The notes: generated from the sequence alone by a model not told the origin. 64,000 bases of DNA from Parvibaculaceae bacterium (GCA_029209985.1 JARGNZ010000012.1:25856-89855); one strand, 5' to 3'. Shown: positions 17,238 through 26,957, numbered from the stretch's first letter. Program-made: numbers and translations.

Positions 17238-19199
17238 CTAGCGCACAGAGGCAACTTCAGGGCGCGGCGTGACAATTGGAAAACGTCGATTGAACTGATC
17301 AAAGCAGCTTGCCATATCAGCAAAAGCCAAGGCGTCCCCTTCAAAAGTAAGCCGCCCTTGCGTAAGCAGATCTTCGGCTGGTTCTAATTGCATCATCAAA
17401 AGTTTGAAGTCCACGCTGGTCATCGTCAGGCTGGCTGTCGCATTGTCCCGGCTGCGTCCGGCAAAATGATACAGCACCCCATTTTTCAACGTGAGCAAAT
17501 AGGTGGTGTCGAGGTCGGTGAAGTTGAGGTTAAACGCATAGTCGCGCTCCCCCGCCCGCAATCCATTGAGACGTACCGCCATAACCTGCAACAGGTTGTC
17601 CACTGGCAAGCCTTTGGCCATGCCCGCTGACACAACTGCGCCGGTACTTTCAGGCAGGCCGTGGCGCAACTCATGTGCGCCGCACAGATAGAAGTTGCGC
17701 CATGGGCCAGACTCAGACTGGTATCCCAGTTGCTCCAAGGCATCGGCCTGCAAAGCTTTGGCGTCTTGGTTTTCAGGGTCTGACATGACCACATGGTTGA
17801 CCACTTCTGCAACCCAGCGGAAATCTCCCGCGTCAAAAGACGCACGGGCTTTTTCCAGAACGGATTGCGCCCCTCCCATAAACTCTACGTAACGTGCCCC
17901 AGCCGCTGACGGGGGGTGAGGGTGTAAGGTCGCGGGATTGCCATCAAAGTACCCAAGATATTTGACATAAACCGCCCGCGCATTGTGGCTGACCGTGCCG
18001 TAATAATCTCGGTTATAAAATTCATGGCCCAAGCTATCTGGGAGTTTGAGTTGTTCAGCAATTTCTTCTTTGTTGAATCCCAAATTAGCCAACCGCAAGG
18101 TTTGGTCATGAATGTATTTATATAGATCACGCTGTTTGGTGAGATATTCAACGGCAGCGTCTCTGCCCCAAATGGGCCAATGGTGGCTGGCAAATTGAAC
18201 ATCCATCTTGTCGCCAAATAGGTCGATAGATTCTTGGATTTGATGCGCCCACGCTAATGCATCACGCACTTGCGCACCGCGCGGGGTATAAACATTATGC
18301 AAATGGTGCGAGGTAATCTCAGACATGCACAGGGCTTTGAATTGCGGGAAATAGAAAACCATCTCCGCCGGTGCTTCTGTGCCATGGGTCATCTGAAATT
18401 CAACGTCCACCCCATCCAATGTGCGCGTTTCTCCTGTTGTCGTCAGGCTGTCATTCGGCACCGCAAACCCGGTTGACCCCATAGAGAGCACAGCCCCAAG
18501 CCCCGTGGTCACAAAACCGTCTGGGGCATGGGGGATGAGGTTGCCATACATATAGGTGGCGCGCCTGCCCATGACATTCCCCGCCAGAACATTTTCACTG
18601 AGCGCCTCGTGCACAAAACCTTCTGGCGCCAAAACAGGCAAGGCCCCAGAATTAATATCTGCATGAGTGGCCACCCCCAAAATACCGCCGAAGTGATCGA
18701 CGTGGGAATGGGTGATGATGATGGCGGTGACCGGACGCTCACCTAAATGTTTGTTGGCAAGATCAAGAGCCGCTTTTGACGACTCCGCCGACGTGAGGGG
18801 GTCAATGATGACCCAGCCTGTGTCTCCCTTAATGAAGGTCATGTTCGCAATGTCAAAAGAGCGAACCTGATATATGCCGGGGACAACCTCAAAAAGTCCA
18901 TGATGCAGGGCGTTAAGCTGCGCCTGCCGCCAGAGGCTTGGGTTGGTTTCGGCTGGGGCTTCTTCTTTTAGAAAGGCAAGCTTCTCCAAACTCATGGTGA
19001 CTTTGCCATCATTTTCGCGCCGAATAGAAATGTCATCGAGCGTGGCGATGAAACCACGCGCCGCATCTTCAAAGCTGCGCCGGTCCTCAAAGGGGAGTTC
19101 CTCCAAGACGGCGTTGTTCTTTTCAGTGGTCGCTTGTGTGGCAGGCTTCTTGGCGCGCAACGCCTCCGCCAAGGGTGTTGTCCCAGAATATGTCGTCAT
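17238..19199 (-). CDS. Alkylsulfatase, metallo-beta-lactamase fold (SdsA1-like)
   Basis: At 653 residues this matches the linear primary-alkylsulfatase family in length and motifs. The zinc site HSHVDH is at residues 164-169 and HGTEAPAEM supplies the next ligand region; SEITSHHLHNVYTPRG and the HHWPIWG region follow. A helical dimerisation domain and a C-terminal sterol-carrier-like domain complete the protein. It hydrolyses sulfate esters of primary alcohols (SDS-type) to alcohol and sulfate. The known SdsA1 is exported, but here the N-terminus (MTTYSGTTPLAEAL) has no signal peptide, so it is probably cytoplasmic. GGGAGGG precedes the ATG. It follows the COG0523 GTPase gene by 74 bp in the same direction, so it may share that operon and depend on its metal delivery; this is inference. 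Confidence 0.9.
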   Translation of the reverse strand: MTTYSGTTPLAEALRAKKPATQATTEKNNAVLEELPFEDRRSFEDAARGFIATLDDISIRRENDGKVTMSLEKLAFLKEEAPAETNPSLWRQAQLNALHHGLFEVVPGIYQVRSFDIANMTFIKGDTGWVIIDPLTSAESSKAALDLANKHLGERPVTAIIITHSHVDHFGGILGVATHADINSGALPVLAPEGFVHEALSENVLAGNVMGRRATYMYGNLIPHAPDGFVTTGLGAVLSMGSTGFAVPNDSLTTTGETRTLDGVDVEFQMTHGTEAPAEMVFYFPQFKALCMSEITSHHLHNVYTPRGAQVRDALAWAHQIQESIDLFGDKMDVQFASHHWPIWGRDAAVEYLTKQRDLYKYIHDQTLRLANLGFNKEEIAEQLKLPDSLGHEFYNRDYYGTVSHNARAVYVKYLGYFDGNPATLHPHPPSAAGARYVEFMGGAQSVLEKARASFDAGDFRWVAEVVNHVVMSDPENQDAKALQADALEQLGYQSESGPWRNFYLCGAHELRHGLPESTGAVVSAGMAKGLPVDNLLQVMAVRLNGLRAGERDYAFNLNFTDLDTTYLLTLKNGVLYHFAGRSRDNATASLTMTSVDFKLLMMQLEPAEDLLTQGRLTFEGDALAFADMASCFDQFNRRFPIVTPRPEVASVR

Positions 19200-19273
19200 A
19201 ATGCCCTCCCAAAGGCTGCCCCGTTGCGGGGTGCTTAATTTGAGAAGAGGATAAGGGGATATGACGCGCGAGG

Positions 19274-20203
19274 CTATGCCTTGCAGCTATCCAACAGGTC
19301 ATTTAGGGCAGAAAAATCAAAATCTGGGTCAGGGCTTAAAAAAACCAAACCGGAAGAGCGCGCGGCGGCATCGCGTGATGCACTCTCAGTTGCTTCTGTA
19401 ATTTCAACCCTACCTTGGCTAAACTGTAGCAAACATAAGGCATTGCGTTCGTCCGTAAACCACCCTTTGGCCCGCACAAGGCCGCTTGATGCTGTCGACA
19501 ATATATCGCATATCATTTTTCTTGATAGTCTTTGGGTGGCCGGGTAATGCCAGCTGACATGCGTATGGTCGACCCATGATTCTTCCGTCGTGTGATCAGC
19601 GAAGTGCCACGCGGCTTCTAAAAGAGAGAGGAGAGTAATCGGCGCTTCGGTAGCGCGCACTTGCGGCGCAGAGGATAATGTTTTGATCCAATCACTGACC
19701 GGCTCAAAGGCTGATGGATCCAGAAGGTCTTGTTTGGTAAGCAACAAGAGGTCCGCATGCTGAATTTGGTGGCGTACTAAATGTTTGACGAATTTGTCAT
19801 TGGCTTGGGTGCGTACATTGACGCAGTCCACCAAGGTGACAACCGGCCCGGGCTGTAGCAGGGGATTGCCATGGGCATAGGCTTTGAGACGCGTGGGGTC
19901 GCTTACGCCACTGGCTTCCAAAACAATATGATCAAGCTCGGCATGACGTGCCGCAAGCATATCGACGGCATCTCCAAGGGAGTCCGTGAGCTTGCAGCAG
20001 ATACACCCATTGTTGAGGCTGATGACATCATCGTCCTCAGCCTCAATAAGGGTGGCGTCAATATTGATGGCCCCAAAGTCATTGACCAATAAGCCAATAC
20101 GCGGGGCATTGGGGTCGCTGAGCATTTGATTGATCAACGTGGTTTTACCAGCCCCTAAATAGCCGCCGATGATGGTGAAGGGAAGAGCGGGATGATTAGG
20201 CAT
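19274..20203 (-). CDS. COG0523 (CobW-like) metallo-GTPase, copy 1
   Basis: This 309-residue G3E-family GTPase has Walker A in GGYLGAGKTT (residues 13-22), the metal-binding CxCC motif in GCICCKL (Cys67, 69, 70), VLEASGVSDP, LLTKQD as the base-recognition motif, and a CobW C-terminal domain. Family members deliver zinc, cobalt or iron to target enzymes. Its ATG overlaps the end of the amidohydrolase gene by 8 bp, so translation is coupled; the natural client is the amidohydrolase next to it. A very similar gene pair lies at 26916-29553. Confidence 0.88.
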   Translation of the reverse strand: MPNHPALPFTIIGGYLGAGKTTLINQMLSDPNAPRIGLLVNDFGAINIDATLIEAEDDDVISLNNGCICCKLTDSLGDAVDMLAARHAELDHIVLEASGVSDPTRLKAYAHGNPLLQPGPVVTLVDCVNVRTQANDKFVKHLVRHQIQHADLLLLTKQDLLDPSAFEPVSDWIKTLSSAPQVRATEAPITLLSLLEAAWHFADHTTEESWVDHTHVSWHYPATQRLSRKMICDILSTASSGLVRAKGWFTDERNALCLLQFSQGRVEITEATESASRDAAARSSGLVFLSPDPDFDFSALNDLLDSCKA

Positions 20204-21875
20204 TTTTTTTCACAATTGGAAAAACAGCGCCTTCAAAAATTGTTCCCCAAATAGGAATGTCTTTAAGTGCCATTGGGTCGATGTCATATGGGTTTTGTTC
20301 CAACACAACCATGTCGGCCTTTTTGCCGGCTCGTAAGCTGCCAACCTCATGTTCAAGCCCCATAACATAAGCCGCTTCAATGGTGATTGCTTTGAGCGCA
20401 TCCTCAACGCTTAGGCATTCAGTCGGGGCCATGACAGTGCCTTGCGATGTGACGCGATTAACCGCAACCCATGCGTTGTTCAGCGGCAGGGCGGGGGCCA
20501 TTGTGTAATCTGAATGAAGAGCGGTTGGGACACCTTCGCGGATACATGTGCCCAAGCGCCCAATTTGGGACGCGCGTTCATAGCCCACGCCTGCCTCGGC
20601 ATATTGATCGCCCAATTCATGCAAATAATAGACATTGGCGGAGACGCAGCCCCCTAAGGCTTTCAGGCGGCGGACTTGTTCAGGGGTGGAGAGCCCAAAG
20701 TGCTCAATCGTGAAGCGATGGTCAAACCGGGGGCGTTCCCACTGCAGTTTTTCCAATACATCCAAAGCCAGCTCCAACCCCATGTCACCGGTGCAGTGCA
20801 CATGGATGCGGTAGCCAGATTTCCAGTAAAGCTCTGCGGCTTCCTCAAAGCTTTCAGGCGGCATCAACCATTCACCGTGGTGCCCATCCAAATAACCCGG
20901 CTCGCCAAGTTGCATAAGTTGGGAAAAGAAAGCGCCATCGGTGAACAGCTTAACGTGATTAGAAAACCGCAACCGGTGCGTATTGCGTTCGGGGAGGGCA
21001 TCAATCAGTTCGAGGGTTTTTTGATGGCTTTTGTTGGTCGCTGATAAACCCATCGCATTGGCGATCATTTGAATACGAAAAGGGGTTTGATCATTGTCAT
21101 ACATCAACTTGGCCCCGGCATATTCCATGTCGAGATCAAAAATGCCAACGGCCATATCGCCCAATGTTGTATGCCCGCCAAAGTGAGCGACTTCGCGCAG
21201 GCGGTTCAACCCATCCATGGCGCGTTCTGGGGCCATCAGGTAGGGGGTTAATTTGCTGGACGCTTTGTGAAGGCCCATCTCAAAGAAGTGCCCGTCGTCA
21301 AACTTAGCTTGCGGGTGATTGCCCAAGCTTTCGCGGGTGATTTCCATCCACTCAAGCGCCTTGCTGTTGACGATAATTTCGTGAAAAGACCGGTGCCACA
21401 AAATGACCGGGCGGTCGCCAACCACTTCATCGATCATTGGCTTGGTAATGACCCCATGCCAATTGCGATGGTATCCCCATGTGAAAAGCGGGGCATCCGG
21501 GTCTTCCATATTATCGGAAAGCTCTTTCAAGCGTGCAAAAAAGGCGTCTTGGGTGGTGACAGGCTGCACAGTGCCCCAAGGCAAGCGCCATTCCATTGCG
21601 GTTAGAAATTCCATCTGCAAAATAACAGCCGCCATGCTGGGATGAAGGTGCGGGTCGATGAACCCCGGCATCAATATTTTATCTTCAAACTGGCGGTCAA
21701 CCGTGTGGGCATAACGGTCTAACCAAGGCTTGAGTGTCTCTAAAGATCCAACTTCCAGAACCAACCCGTCACGCACCGCAACCGCTGTTGCTTCCGGTAA
21801 TGTGGTATCCATGGTGATGACCTTACGGGCGGTGAAAACTGTAATCTCGGATGCGCCCGTGTTCTGAACTGTCAT
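20196..21875 (-). CDS. YtcJ-type metal-dependent amidohydrolase, copy 1
   Basis: This 559-residue TIM-barrel hydrolase of the amidohydrolase-3 group has the HxH metal motif in MPGFIDPHLHPSM, a histidine in HVHCTGDMG, FTIEHFG, and the late aspartate in HSDYTMAP. The beta-sandwich halves enclose the barrel, with a C-terminal KADMVVLEQNPYD turn. The start at 21875 is preferred because GAGG lies eight bases upstream; longer readings run into the operator. Substrates of this group are mostly unknown (amides, imides, ureides). It heads a minus-strand operon with the GTPase and possibly the alkylsulfatase, and lies behind a palindrome at 21931-21957. Confidence 0.88.
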   Translation of the reverse strand: MTVQNTGASEITVFTARKVITMDTTLPEATAVAVRDGLVLEVGSLETLKPWLDRYAHTVDRQFEDKILMPGFIDPHLHPSMAAVILQMEFLTAMEWRLPWGTVQPVTTQDAFFARLKELSDNMEDPDAPLFTWGYHRNWHGVITKPMIDEVVGDRPVILWHRSFHEIIVNSKALEWMEITRESLGNHPQAKFDDGHFFEMGLHKASSKLTPYLMAPERAMDGLNRLREVAHFGGHTTLGDMAVGIFDLDMEYAGAKLMYDNDQTPFRIQMIANAMGLSATNKSHQKTLELIDALPERNTHRLRFSNHVKLFTDGAFFSQLMQLGEPGYLDGHHGEWLMPPESFEEAAELYWKSGYRIHVHCTGDMGLELALDVLEKLQWERPRFDHRFTIEHFGLSTPEQVRRLKALGGCVSANVYYLHELGDQYAEAGVGYERASQIGRLGTCIREGVPTALHSDYTMAPALPLNNAWVAVNRVTSQGTVMAPTECLSVEDALKAITIEAAYVMGLEHEVGSLRAGKKADMVVLEQNPYDIDPMALKDIPIWGTIFEGAVFPIVKKNA

Positions 21876-21930
21876 ATCTGCTGCCTCTATGGATATATGG
21901 GTGTGAAAATGGTGCCCATTTTTACGATCT

Positions 21931-21957
21931 CGTGAAAAATACCTTGAAATTTTCACG
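21931..21957. promoter_or_regulatory. Palindromic operator shared with 29618-29644
   Basis: CGTGAAAA (21931-21938) and TTTTCACG (21950-21957) are perfect 8-bp arms separated by 11 bases. The same layout occurs before the second amidohydrolase, with arms TATGAAAA and TTTTCATA. The outer two bases change in both arms together (CG to TA), so symmetry is kept. The site is 55 bases upstream of the amidohydrolase start and 75 bases from the XRE-cupin start. Further RTGAAAA or TTTTCA half-sites lie at 21903, 21971 and 21985. The XRE-cupin protein is the likely binder. Confidence 0.7.
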
Positions 21958-22032
21958 CATGTACCGCAAATTTTCAAGAGTAGAAGTGAAAAGTCTCGCT
22001 CAATGGGAGTTTTTCTTGGAAAAGGGCGTTGT

Positions 22033-22692
22033 ATGGCTGTGAAATCCACAAAAGCGGGTGAAACAAAAACGCCTTCGTCGTCTGCGCACGCGGCTTATCA
22101 GACCTTAGAGGGGCAAATTGATTCTGCCTTGGACGCCCAAATGCAGGTGGCCATTGGACGTGATATCCGGGCCCTGCGCCAAGGGCGGCAGGTAACCTTG
22201 AGCGAATTGGCGTTGAAGACAGGCCGCTCTGTTGGATATATGAGCCAACTAGAACGCGGTATCTCCAAAATCAGTCTCAATGATCTGCGCACCCTTTCCA
22301 AATTTTTTGAAGTACCCATCAGCTTTTTTCTCGATCACCACAACACTTCCCCGCGCGATCAAGGGGTGGTGGTGCGCAAGGAAAACCGACGTTCAGTGGG
22401 GACCAGAGAAGACGGCATGAGCGAGGAGTTGCTGTCCCCGGATATTGCCGGAAGCTATGAGCTGATGCTGACCCGCATTGAGCCGGGCGCAAGCCTAACG
22501 GACGAAGTGCACCGCCCGACCGAAGAAACCGGCTATCTCCTCAACGGTGAATTAGATGTGTGGATTGACGGGACGCATTTTCATTTGCGCCAAGGCGACA
22601 CCTTTCGCATCGATCATAAATCCTTCCGCTGGTCCAACCTTGGCACCACAGTCACAGAAATTGTATGGGTGACGGCCCCTCCTGTTTATTAG
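22033..22692 (+). CDS. XRE-family regulator with C-terminal cupin domain
   Basis: This 219-residue regulator has an N-terminal helix-turn-helix (about residues 41-95, VTLSELALKTGRSVGYMSQLE) and a cupin sensor domain (about 140-215, with HRPTEETGYLLNGELDVWIDG). XRE-cupin proteins often control amine, polyamine or amino-acid catabolism and bind the effector in the cupin barrel. The ATG at 22033 is used; an ATG at 22003 is also possible. It diverges from amidohydrolase copy 1 across an array of RTGAAAA half-sites and precedes the flavoenzyme operon by 23 bp, so it probably regulates itself and both directions. Confidence 0.88.
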   Translation: MAVKSTKAGETKTPSSSAHAAYQTLEGQIDSALDAQMQVAIGRDIRALRQGRQVTLSELALKTGRSVGYMSQLERGISKISLNDLRTLSKFFEVPISFFLDHHNTSPRDQGVVVRKENRRSVGTREDGMSEELLSPDIAGSYELMLTRIEPGASLTDEVHRPTEETGYLLNGELDVWIDGTHFHLRQGDTFRIDHKSFRWSNLGTTVTEIVWVTAPPVY

Positions 22693-22715
22693 ATTTAGAG
22701 TGAGTTTCGAGCAGC

Positions 22716-25196
22716 ATGCGTGACGAAAAAGACCTTCCCTCAAAAGCCCGTGTCGTGATCATTGGCGGCGGCGTTATCGGATGTTCACTCGCGTATCATT
22801 TAACCGAGCTTGGATGGCGCGACGTGGTGGTGTTGGAGCGCAAGCAACTGACCTGTGGCACCACATGGCATGCGGCTGGATTGATTGCGCAGTTGCGGGC
22901 CACGCGCAACATGACCCGCTTGGCAAAATATTCCGCTGATCTTTATGGCCGTCTTGAGGCTGAAACAGGCATCGCGACGGGCTACCGTCAAAATGGATCC
23001 GTTTCTGTTGCCCTCTCGGCAGAACGTCTAGAAGAGTTTCAACGCAACGTCTCTATGGCACGGATATTTGATGTTGAAGCCCATATGCTGACCCCCGATG
23101 AATGTATGGAGAAGTACCCCCTCCTTAACCCCGAGGGTGTGACAGGGGGCGTATGGATTCCAGAAGATGGTCAAGGTGACCCAACCAATATCACCTATGC
23201 CTTAGCGAAGGGGGCGCGCAACAGAGGGGCGCAAGTTTTTGAAAACACCAAAGTAACCGCGATCACCCAGAAGGCGGGCCGAGTGACCGGTGTTGTGACC
23301 GAACGCGGTGCCATTGAGGCGGACGTGGTGGTCAATTGTGCGGGCATGTGGGCGCGCGATGTTGGCGAGATGGCGGGCGTGAACGTGCCTGTGCACGCCG
23401 CAGAGCATTTTTATGTCGTGACGGAAAACATGGACGTGCTGACGCGCGGGATGCCAACTCTACGTGTGCCCGATGAAGCTGCGTATTATAAAGAAGATGC
23501 AGGCAAAATTCTGCTTGGCGCGTTTGAACCGATTGCAAAGCCGTGGGGCATGGAAGGGATTGCAGAGAACTTCTGCTTTGATGAACTGCCCGCCGACATG
23601 GACCATTTTATGCCGGTGCTGGAAAAAGCCATCAACCGGATGCCCGCTTTGGAAACCACGGGCATTGCGACGTGGTTTAATGGGCCGGAAAGCTTTACCC
23701 CAGATGACCGTTATTTGCTCGGTGAGGCCCCTGAGGTAAAGAATTTTTACGTTGCAGCAGGCTTCAACTCTGTCGGCATTCAATCTGCGGGCGGGGCTGG
23801 CAAAGCCCTTGCCGAATGGATTGTCGCAGGCGAACCTCCCTTTGATCTGTGGGATGTCGACATTCGCCGTATGCAACCTCACCAAAACACACGGCAATAT
23901 CTCTATGAACGCACAGGCGAGACACTCGGCCTCCTCTATGCCGACCACTTTCCTTACCGCCAATATGCATCAGCACGGGGCGGGCGCCGCACACCGTTCC
24001 ATAGCCAGCTAGAAAAGCACGGAGCTTGCTTTGGGGAATATGCGGGCTGGGAACGCGCCAACTGGTTTGTGCCTAAAGACGCACAAGCAAATGGCAAAAA
24101 GCCCGCGTATGAATATTCATGGCAGCGCCAAAACTGGTTTGACTATGCCCGCGAAGAGCATAGAGCCGTGCGGGAGACAGTCGGCCTGTTCGATCTCTCA
24201 ACCTTTGCCAAGTTTCGGGTGGAAGGCCCAGACGCAGAAGCTGTTTTGCAGCGGGTGTGTGCCAATGATGTGGCGGTGGAAACGGGCAAGATCGTCTATA
24301 CTCAGTGGCTCAACCATAAAGGGGGCATCGAGGCAGACCTCACCGTTACACGTCTTTCTGAGACAGCTTTTCTGGTAATCACCGCCCCGGCTGTGCATGT
24401 GCGCGATTTGACGTGGTTGCGCCGTTTGCTGCCCGAAGACGCCCGGTGTGTGGTAACAGATGTGACCTCTGGCGAAGCCGTGTTAGCCGTGATGGGACCA
24501 CAGGCCCGCGCGCTCTTGCAAAGCCTAACCCGCGACGATCTATCCAATGAGGCATTTCCCTTTGGCTCGGCCCGCGAGATTGAAATAGGCCATACAAAAG
24601 TACGCGCTCACCGGGTGACTTATGTTGGTGAGCTTGGATGGGAGCTTTATATTTCCGCCGACTTCGCCCAGCATATTTTTGATCTGGTGTATCAAGCCGG
24701 ACAGAGTTTTGGTGCGCGGCTGGCGGGTATGCATGTGTTGGACAGTTGCCGGATGGAAAAGGGCTATCGACACTTTGGGCATGACATCAGCGACGAAGAC
24801 CATGTGCTTGAGGCAGGACTTGGCTTCGCGGTGAGCGTGGATAAAGCGCCCTCAAAATTTGGTCACTTCATCGGGAGAGACGCGGTGCTGCAGGTGAAGC
24901 AGGAGGGTATCAAGCGGCGTTTGCTGCAATTTAAGTTGGCGGTGCCAGAGCCGCTTCTCTTCCATAACGAGCCAATTTTATCTGATGGTGCCTTTGTGGG
25001 ATACTTAACCTCGGGCAACTATGGCCACCACCTTGGCGCATCAATGGGGATGGGCTATGTGCCGCGCGATGCGGAAGCCAAAGTTTCTGCATTGCTTGAT
25101 AAAACATATGAAATTGAAGTGGCGGGTGAACGCATTCCTGCTATTGCATCACTCAAACCTTTTTATGACCCACAAAGCGCGCGTGTGCGCAGCTAA
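22716..25196 (+). CDS. FAD-dependent dehydrogenase with GcvT domain (dimethylglycine/sarcosine dehydrogenase-like)
   Basis: This 826-residue enzyme has an N-terminal FAD half (IIGGGVIGCSLAYHL, about residues 15-29; TTWHAAGL with His52, where relatives attach FAD covalently) and a C-terminal GcvT half (HDISDEDHVLEAGLGFAVSVDK) that in relatives binds tetrahydrofolate. Length and layout match dimethylglycine and sarcosine dehydrogenases, which demethylate N-methylated amines and capture formaldehyde on folate. The true substrate could be another N-methyl or N-alkyl amine. It lies 23 bp after the XRE-cupin gene and 47 bp before the dioxygenase, as part of a plus-strand operon. Confidence 0.9.
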   Translation: MRDEKDLPSKARVVIIGGGVIGCSLAYHLTELGWRDVVVLERKQLTCGTTWHAAGLIAQLRATRNMTRLAKYSADLYGRLEAETGIATGYRQNGSVSVALSAERLEEFQRNVSMARIFDVEAHMLTPDECMEKYPLLNPEGVTGGVWIPEDGQGDPTNITYALAKGARNRGAQVFENTKVTAITQKAGRVTGVVTERGAIEADVVVNCAGMWARDVGEMAGVNVPVHAAEHFYVVTENMDVLTRGMPTLRVPDEAAYYKEDAGKILLGAFEPIAKPWGMEGIAENFCFDELPADMDHFMPVLEKAINRMPALETTGIATWFNGPESFTPDDRYLLGEAPEVKNFYVAAGFNSVGIQSAGGAGKALAEWIVAGEPPFDLWDVDIRRMQPHQNTRQYLYERTGETLGLLYADHFPYRQYASARGGRRTPFHSQLEKHGACFGEYAGWERANWFVPKDAQANGKKPAYEYSWQRQNWFDYAREEHRAVRETVGLFDLSTFAKFRVEGPDAEAVLQRVCANDVAVETGKIVYTQWLNHKGGIEADLTVTRLSETAFLVITAPAVHVRDLTWLRRLLPEDARCVVTDVTSGEAVLAVMGPQARALLQSLTRDDLSNEAFPFGSAREIEIGHTKVRAHRVTYVGELGWELYISADFAQHIFDLVYQAGQSFGARLAGMHVLDSCRMEKGYRHFGHDISDEDHVLEAGLGFAVSVDKAPSKFGHFIGRDAVLQVKQEGIKRRLLQFKLAVPEPLLFHNEPILSDGAFVGYLTSGNYGHHLGASMGMGYVPRDAEAKVSALLDKTYEIEVAGERIPAIASLKPFYDPQSARVRS

Positions 25197-25243
25197 TTTT
25201 CACCCGAACCAGAAGCGCATTCCAAATGCGCATGAGGATACAT

Positions 25244-26089
25244 ATGAATACTTCATTCGACATTATTCCGCTCACAGGGTCTTTAGGCGCTAAGGTTGTG
25301 GGCGTTGATTTGGCCAATCTCTCGAATGCTGATTTTGATAAAATATGTGCAGCATTCTTCAAGCATTCTGTTTTGGTGTTCCCGGATCAAGATATTACAT
25401 TGGATGATCAGGTTGATTTTGCCCGCCGTTTTGGCACGCTCGAAGTCCATCCTATTGTTAATGGGATGGAGGGCAAGCCCGAGGTCATTAAGATGCTCAA
25501 ACCCGCTGGTGAATCCGCCAGCTTTGGCGTGGGCTGGCATACAGATAATTCTTTTTTTGAAGAACCATCCATGGGATCGATTGTGCATGCGCAAACCATT
25601 CCGCCATACGGGGGAGACACACTTTTTGCCTCTCAATATGTCGCGTATGAGCGCTTGTCCGATGGCATGAAAGCCATGCTAGAGGGCATGAAAGCCATCC
25701 ACACCGCGAAGGACGCCTATACGTCTGACACGGCACAGGAAAAATACGAGGGCAAAACCGCCATCACCTATCGCTGGTCGGATAGTGTTTTGAACGAAGT
25801 GCTGCACCCCGTTGTGCGCACCCATCCAGAGAATGGCCGCAAGGCGCTATATGTGAATCCGATGTTCACCACGCGTTTTGAAAACATGACCGAAGAAGAA
25901 AGCCGTCCTTTGCTGGAGTATCTCTTCACGCATTGCACGCGGCCTGAATTTAGTTGCCGCATTGGTTGGGAGCCGAAACAAGTGGCGATGTGGGACAATC
26001 GCTGTGTGATGCACTATGCAGTGGATGATTATAAAGACTTTGAACGTATGCTCTATCGCGTAACGATCAATGGTGAGAAGCCCGTTTGA
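25244..26089 (+). CDS. TauD/TfdA-family Fe(II)/2-oxoglutarate dioxygenase
   Basis: This 281-residue enzyme carries the iron facial triad HTD (His99, Asp101) in GWHTDNSF and the distal His257 in CVMHYAVDDY, with an arginine about 11-15 residues later (R268 or R272) for 2-oxoglutarate. GDTLFASQYVAYE is typical of the family. The ATG at 25244 is chosen because AGGA lies six bases upstream; an earlier ATG at 25226 lacks one. Relatives cleave taurine, alkyl sulfates, phenoxyacetates or hydroxylate carnitine precursors. With a flavin demethylase and an alkylsulfatase nearby, a sulfur- or amine-bearing substrate is likely but unproven. Confidence 0.9.
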   Translation: MNTSFDIIPLTGSLGAKVVGVDLANLSNADFDKICAAFFKHSVLVFPDQDITLDDQVDFARRFGTLEVHPIVNGMEGKPEVIKMLKPAGESASFGVGWHTDNSFFEEPSMGSIVHAQTIPPYGGDTLFASQYVAYERLSDGMKAMLEGMKAIHTAKDAYTSDTAQEKYEGKTAITYRWSDSVLNEVLHPVVRTHPENGRKALYVNPMFTTRFENMTEEESRPLLEYLFTHCTRPEFSCRIGWEPKQVAMWDNRCVMHYAVDDYKDFERMLYRVTINGEKPV

Positions 26090-26117
26090 TACCGGCGGAT
26101 GGAATGAGTGAGGCGTA

Positions 26118-26957
26118 ATGTCTAAGCGGTTTTTGATTTTAGATGGATATGATGCGCCCGGCCGGGCTGCATTGGAGCAGGCCCATTGCACACTTGCAGG
26201 CTCGCTTTATCTCAACATGCTCACAGCCGCTTTGCCCGATGCTCAGGCCGATATTTTGCATCCGGCAGATGCGACAACCACAATGCCAAGCGGCGCAGGG
26301 CTGGGCGACTATGATGCCGTGCTGTGGACAGGGTCAAGCCTCACCATCTATCACACAACCCCGCAAGTGACCCGGCAAGTAGAGCTGGCCCGTGCGGTCT
26401 ATGAGGCAGGCGTGCCTAGTTTTGGCAGTTGTTGGGCATTGCAAATGGCGTCATTGGCTGCTGGTGGGACATGTCGTCTCAATCCAAAGGGGCGCGAGTT
26501 CGGTATTGCCCGTAAAATCTCTTTAACCGATGCAGGAAAATCGCACGCGCTCTATCGCGGCAAGCCAGCTTGTTTCGATGGCTTTACATCGCACTTTGAT
26601 GATGTCGAAGCCTTGCCGCACGGCACCCCCGTTTTGGCGAGCAACCGGGTGACGGATATTCAGGCGGCAGCGGTGGAAAAAAACGGCACATCTTTTTGGG
26701 CGGTACAATATCACCCAGAATATGATTTGAATGAAGTCGCGGGCCTGACCCGGTTCCGGGCTGAAGGGTTAATCAACGACGGCCATTTTGCAGATCAGGC
26801 GGCTCTCGATGTTTTTGTGGCAGAATTGGAAGCCCTGCAGGCCGATCCAACACGTAGCGATATCGCGTGGAAATTGGGCATTGATCAAGATGTTCTTGAT
26901 CCCGCCATGCGTCAACTAGAGTTCCGTAATTGGTTGGACGCTGTTATTCTCGTCTGA
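26118..26957 (+). CDS. Class I glutamine amidotransferase-like protein
   Basis: This 279-residue stand-alone GATase1-fold protein has the nucleophile Cys105 in FGSCWALQM and the catalytic histidine and glutamate in QYHPEYD. Length fits GMP-synthase-like GATase proteins that act alone. They either hydrolyse gamma-glutamyl compounds or supply ammonia to a partner; which one applies is unknown. No synthetase partner is adjacent. It is the last gene of the plus-strand operon, 28 bp after the dioxygenase, and its 3' end overlaps the oppositely oriented GTPase gene by 42 bp. Confidence 0.85.
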   Translation: MSKRFLILDGYDAPGRAALEQAHCTLAGSLYLNMLTAALPDAQADILHPADATTTMPSGAGLGDYDAVLWTGSSLTIYHTTPQVTRQVELARAVYEAGVPSFGSCWALQMASLAAGGTCRLNPKGREFGIARKISLTDAGKSHALYRGKPACFDGFTSHFDDVEALPHGTPVLASNRVTDIQAAAVEKNGTSFWAVQYHPEYDLNEVAGLTRFRAEGLINDGHFADQAALDVFVAELEALQADPTRSDIAWKLGIDQDVLDPAMRQLEFRNWLDAVILV

